Source: Phymorhynchus buccinoides (taxonomy: Eukaryota; Mollusca; Gastropoda; Neogastropoda; Raphitomidae). Taken from it: 64,000 nucleotides of DNA. Below the pieces are notes generated by a model. It searched no databases. It was not told where the DNA came from and saw only the letters and a program-made list of their open reading frames with translations. Below are positions 62,030 through 64,000 of this stretch, piece by piece. A program made the translations under genes and the position numbers. The stretch lies in assembly GCA_017654935.2 (NCBI GenBank), contig CM065683.1, forward strand, positions 6,525,301-6,589,300. The letters run 5' to 3'. Numbering within the stretch: position 1 is the stretch's first letter; the number at the start of each line of letters is the position of its first letter.

Positions 62030-62579
62030 CAGTGGTAAGTACCGCGGTTAATAGAGCCAGCCGCTTATTAAAGCCGATTTCTTACGGTCCGGATTTTTCA
62101 CTATATGTTATGTATTAAAAAAAAGCCGCTTAATAAAACCACCCCGCCGCTTATTAAAGCCACTTTTCTCAGAGAAATCACATAGTTTGTGACTAAAACT
62201 CACACGATTTTGTTCTTTTTTCTTCTTTTTTTCTTTTTTGGGGGCGTGAAAATATGTCACTTGTGTCACTCAAGACATATTTATGTGCACGCTCACGTGT
62301 ATCACGAAGCAACTGAGTTTAGAAAAGAATGTCAGTCAATAAAAACCAAAACAAAAGTTCAACATCGTTTAAGAGGCCTTGTGAAGTTGTGCTTAGATTC
62401 AAGCAAGTGTAAATGACGAAAGAAAGTGTGAAGGTGTGACTGACGTAAACAAAAGAGAAGCAAAATTTTTTTTTTCTTTCGAAAATGACGTAATCCTGGA
62501 CCGCCAGTTATTAAATCCGCCGCTCATTAAAGCCATTTTTCGTCAGTCCCAAAATGGCTTTATAAAGCGGTGACCATTG
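62030..62579. mobile_element. pogo/Tigger-like MITE, 550 bp, TA target
   Basis: Ends CAGTGGTAAGTACCGCGGTT and AAAGCGGTGACCATTG are imperfect inverted repeats with TA outside. CCGCTTATTAAAGCC phrases recur inside near both ends. Confidence 0.75.
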
Positions 62580-62621
62580 TACAACTTTTATAGTTAATCT
62601 GACAATAAATTGGTTCCAGTC

Positions 62622-62725
62622 CAGTCCAGTCCAGTGTGTGTGTGTTTTGTGTGTGTGTGTGTGTGTTGTGTGTGTGTGTCTGTGTTGTGTGTGTGTGCGT
62701 GTGCGTGCATGTTGTGTGTGCGTGT
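62622..62725. repeat. GT-rich simple repeat
   Basis: (CCAGT)3 followed by interrupted (GT)n. Confidence 0.9.
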
Positions 62726-62729
62726 GTAG

Positions 62730-63052
62730 CGCGCATATATTTATGATTATTTTCGTCGTTGTTATTCACATTTTTATCTAAAATTTAACGTGATAAAACG
62801 AATTTTAAAACAGTTCCACTCAACTAAAGTTTAGGCTCACCTCAGTTCTTTCGGGGGCGTCGCGCTCCCTTCGTCAGCGTCGTCTGCTGAGAGGCCACTG
62901 GCGGTTCAGTGCGCACGATCGTGAGTACAGCTCAAGGCTGCACCCACGGCGCATGACTGAACCAGGGAAGAATAAAGCTGCGAGCAAGGTGTGTCTCTTA
63001 AAAGTAACGTTGTTAGTGCTCTGAGCTCTTTGGAGAAAGATTGCAACAAATT
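62730..63052. other. Unassigned intron sequence
   Basis: Nothing recognised. Confidence 0.4.
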
Positions 63053-63223
63053 GGTAGATGTTTTTTTTAATTAATCTTACTATCTATTTAACTAAATACT
63101 TACCAACACTCAAAACAATAGCCAAACCAAATGCCACAGCACTCAAAAACGAAAGTGATAAAGGGGCGCCACTCCTGTGACCGGTAGCGTATTACTTCCC
63201 TTCCAACTACCGGTCACATGGTC

Positions 63224-63878
63224 CAGACCTGCCTACTTCGAATTTTCCCAATCAGTAGCCCAGCCATCAATTTTCAGTAGCATGGCAAATTTTTTCGTAG
63301 CATCCACAAACGACGGCAATCAATTTGTTCTCTTCCTGAGCCGAAACGTACTGTTTATGTTTCGCTGATTGAACGTGTTGACGGTTGTCTCTACCGCCAT
63401 GATTCACAGAGAAGTCTGCATGGCAGAGGTTGCAGTGAACATGGTTCGCACCAAGTCGACTTATGACGATGCAAGGCCACTCTTCCGTGTAAGCTATTTT
63501 GAAAACTTGTGCGTCAGGTCGATGCTTTTTCTTAGAACAAGATGGTGTGCCAGATGATTTTCGTTTTCTGGTTTGGGTTCGTTTTTTTCCGTTTGAAACA
63601 TCTCCCGAATCGCTACTGCTGCTGGAGTCCGCCATTTTTTCCAGAGAAAGTAATAAGAACGCATGCGCAGTCACTGATAAAAACGGAAGTGACTAGGTTA
63701 TCGCGCGTGACACGGCGTCTGCTCTTAGAAACAGACAAAACCGGGAACGGCATAAGCAAAAATAAAATGCGGCGGCATTTTTTTTTTCTCCGTAGCAATG
63801 TTAAGGTTGCCGTAGCTCCGTAGCAAAGCTTTATTTTTCGTAGCTGCTACGGCCAAATCGTAGCAGTAGGCAGGTCTG
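63224..63878 (-). mobile_element. 655-bp transposon derivative with zinc-finger ORF
   Basis: Ends CAGACCTGCCTACT and AGTAGGCAGGTCTG are perfect inverted repeats; CATGGTC flanks both sides (63217-63223 and 63879-63885), a 7-bp target duplication. It retains an N-terminal coding piece but no catalytic domain, so it is a deletion derivative of a larger, unidentified element. Confidence 0.88.
63267..63674 (-). CDS. BED/C2H2-like zinc-finger ORF in a transposon derivative
   Basis: The better start is the internal Met at about 63635 (AAAAAATGGCGG context). The product begins MADSSSSSDSGDVSNGKKRT, continues with a basic KRKSSGTPSCSKKKHR stretch that could act as a nuclear localisation signal, and then a single zinc finger, HCNLCHADFSVNHGGRDN followed by QHVQSAKH (C-x2-C...H-x5-H). 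Such fingers with the FSVNHGG motif sit at the N-terminus of proteins derived from hAT-like or related transposases. The ORF ends within the element after about 120 residues, without a catalytic domain; the ORF is probably a relic rather than a working gene, although it has no internal stop. Confidence 0.6.
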   Translation of the reverse strand: MTAHAFLLLSLEKMADSSSSSDSGDVSNGKKRTQTRKRKSSGTPSCSKKKHRPDAQVFKIAYTEEWPCIVISRLGANHVHCNLCHADFSVNHGGRDNRQHVQSAKHKQYVSAQEENKLIAVVCGCYEKICHATEN

Positions 63879-64000
63879 CATGGTCCCTTTGACCTTACAA
63901 ATCACTTTTCACATTTCCACACTTCAGTGTGTTTGAGTGTTGGTCAGTACGGTTAGAATAGGTATCCATTATTACGGAAACGTCCTGCCCACACACAGCA

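Larger units (their letters stand above)
63053..63963 (-). mobile_element. Inverted-core element carrying a nested transposon
   Basis: In minus orientation it has the same end sequences as the 22892-23337 element: AATTAATCTTACTATCTATT then TACCAACACTCAAAAC at the left, TTTGAGTGTTGGTCAGTACG at the right. Without the nested insertion (63224-63878 plus one 7-bp duplicate) it would be about 250 bp. Confidence 0.75.

Overview
The window is a piece of a large, repeat-rich invertebrate nuclear genome. The one host gene I can establish is on the minus strand: the last 16 exons of a TRRAP homologue (transformation/transcription domain-associated protein, the PIKK-family pseudokinase scaffold of SAGA and NuA4/TIP60 histone acetyltransferase complexes). 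The exons run from 61495 down to a stop codon at 20431-20433. They sum to 2622 nt (873 codons plus stop) with matching splice phases at all 15 junctions, and the protein is very close to animal TRRAP through the end of the FAT domain, the PI3K-like pseudokinase domain and the FATC tail. The 5' two thirds of the gene lies beyond the right edge. Intron structure, several LINE types, a Penelope-like element, tRNA-derived SINEs and many MITEs indicate a metazoan; a marine mollusc, probably a gastropod, is my best guess but is inference only.

Layout. 1-531: a 146-bp satellite running into a 500-N assembly gap (532-1031). 1.2-20 kb: intergenic retroelement graveyard, with a jockey/CR1-like LINE (1.2-3.3 kb, +), the 3' half of a Penelope-like element (3.3-4.6 kb, -), a CR1/L2-like LINE broken by a MITE (5.0-6.5 kb, +), a long decayed L2-like LINE (6.5-10.65 kb, -), a second rearranged copy of it (10.7-12.6 kb) interrupted by a palindrome-rich insertion, and many copies of at least three SINE families. 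20.4-61.5 kb: TRRAP, whose introns hold minisatellites, TTAA-flanked and TA-flanked MITEs, SINEs, LINE 3' ends and one 6.2-kb inverted-repeat element without a recognisable gene (31.9-38.1 kb). 61.5-64 kb: TRRAP intron with a pogo-like MITE and a nested transposon carrying a zinc-finger ORF.

The most striking observation concerns the TRRAP introns. In 9 of the 15, a tandem array starts exactly at an exon edge, and its repeat unit contains the last or first bases of that exon together with the splice site. The same happens across the stop codon. The arrays differ in sequence and unit length (about 45 to 170 bp) from intron to intron, so they arose independently. Apparently tandem duplication seeded at exon/intron junctions has repeatedly enlarged the introns of this gene, leaving up to ten decoy splice sites beside a true one. 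One array, at the exon 4 donor, is also free of stop codons in all three sense frames over about 1 kb.
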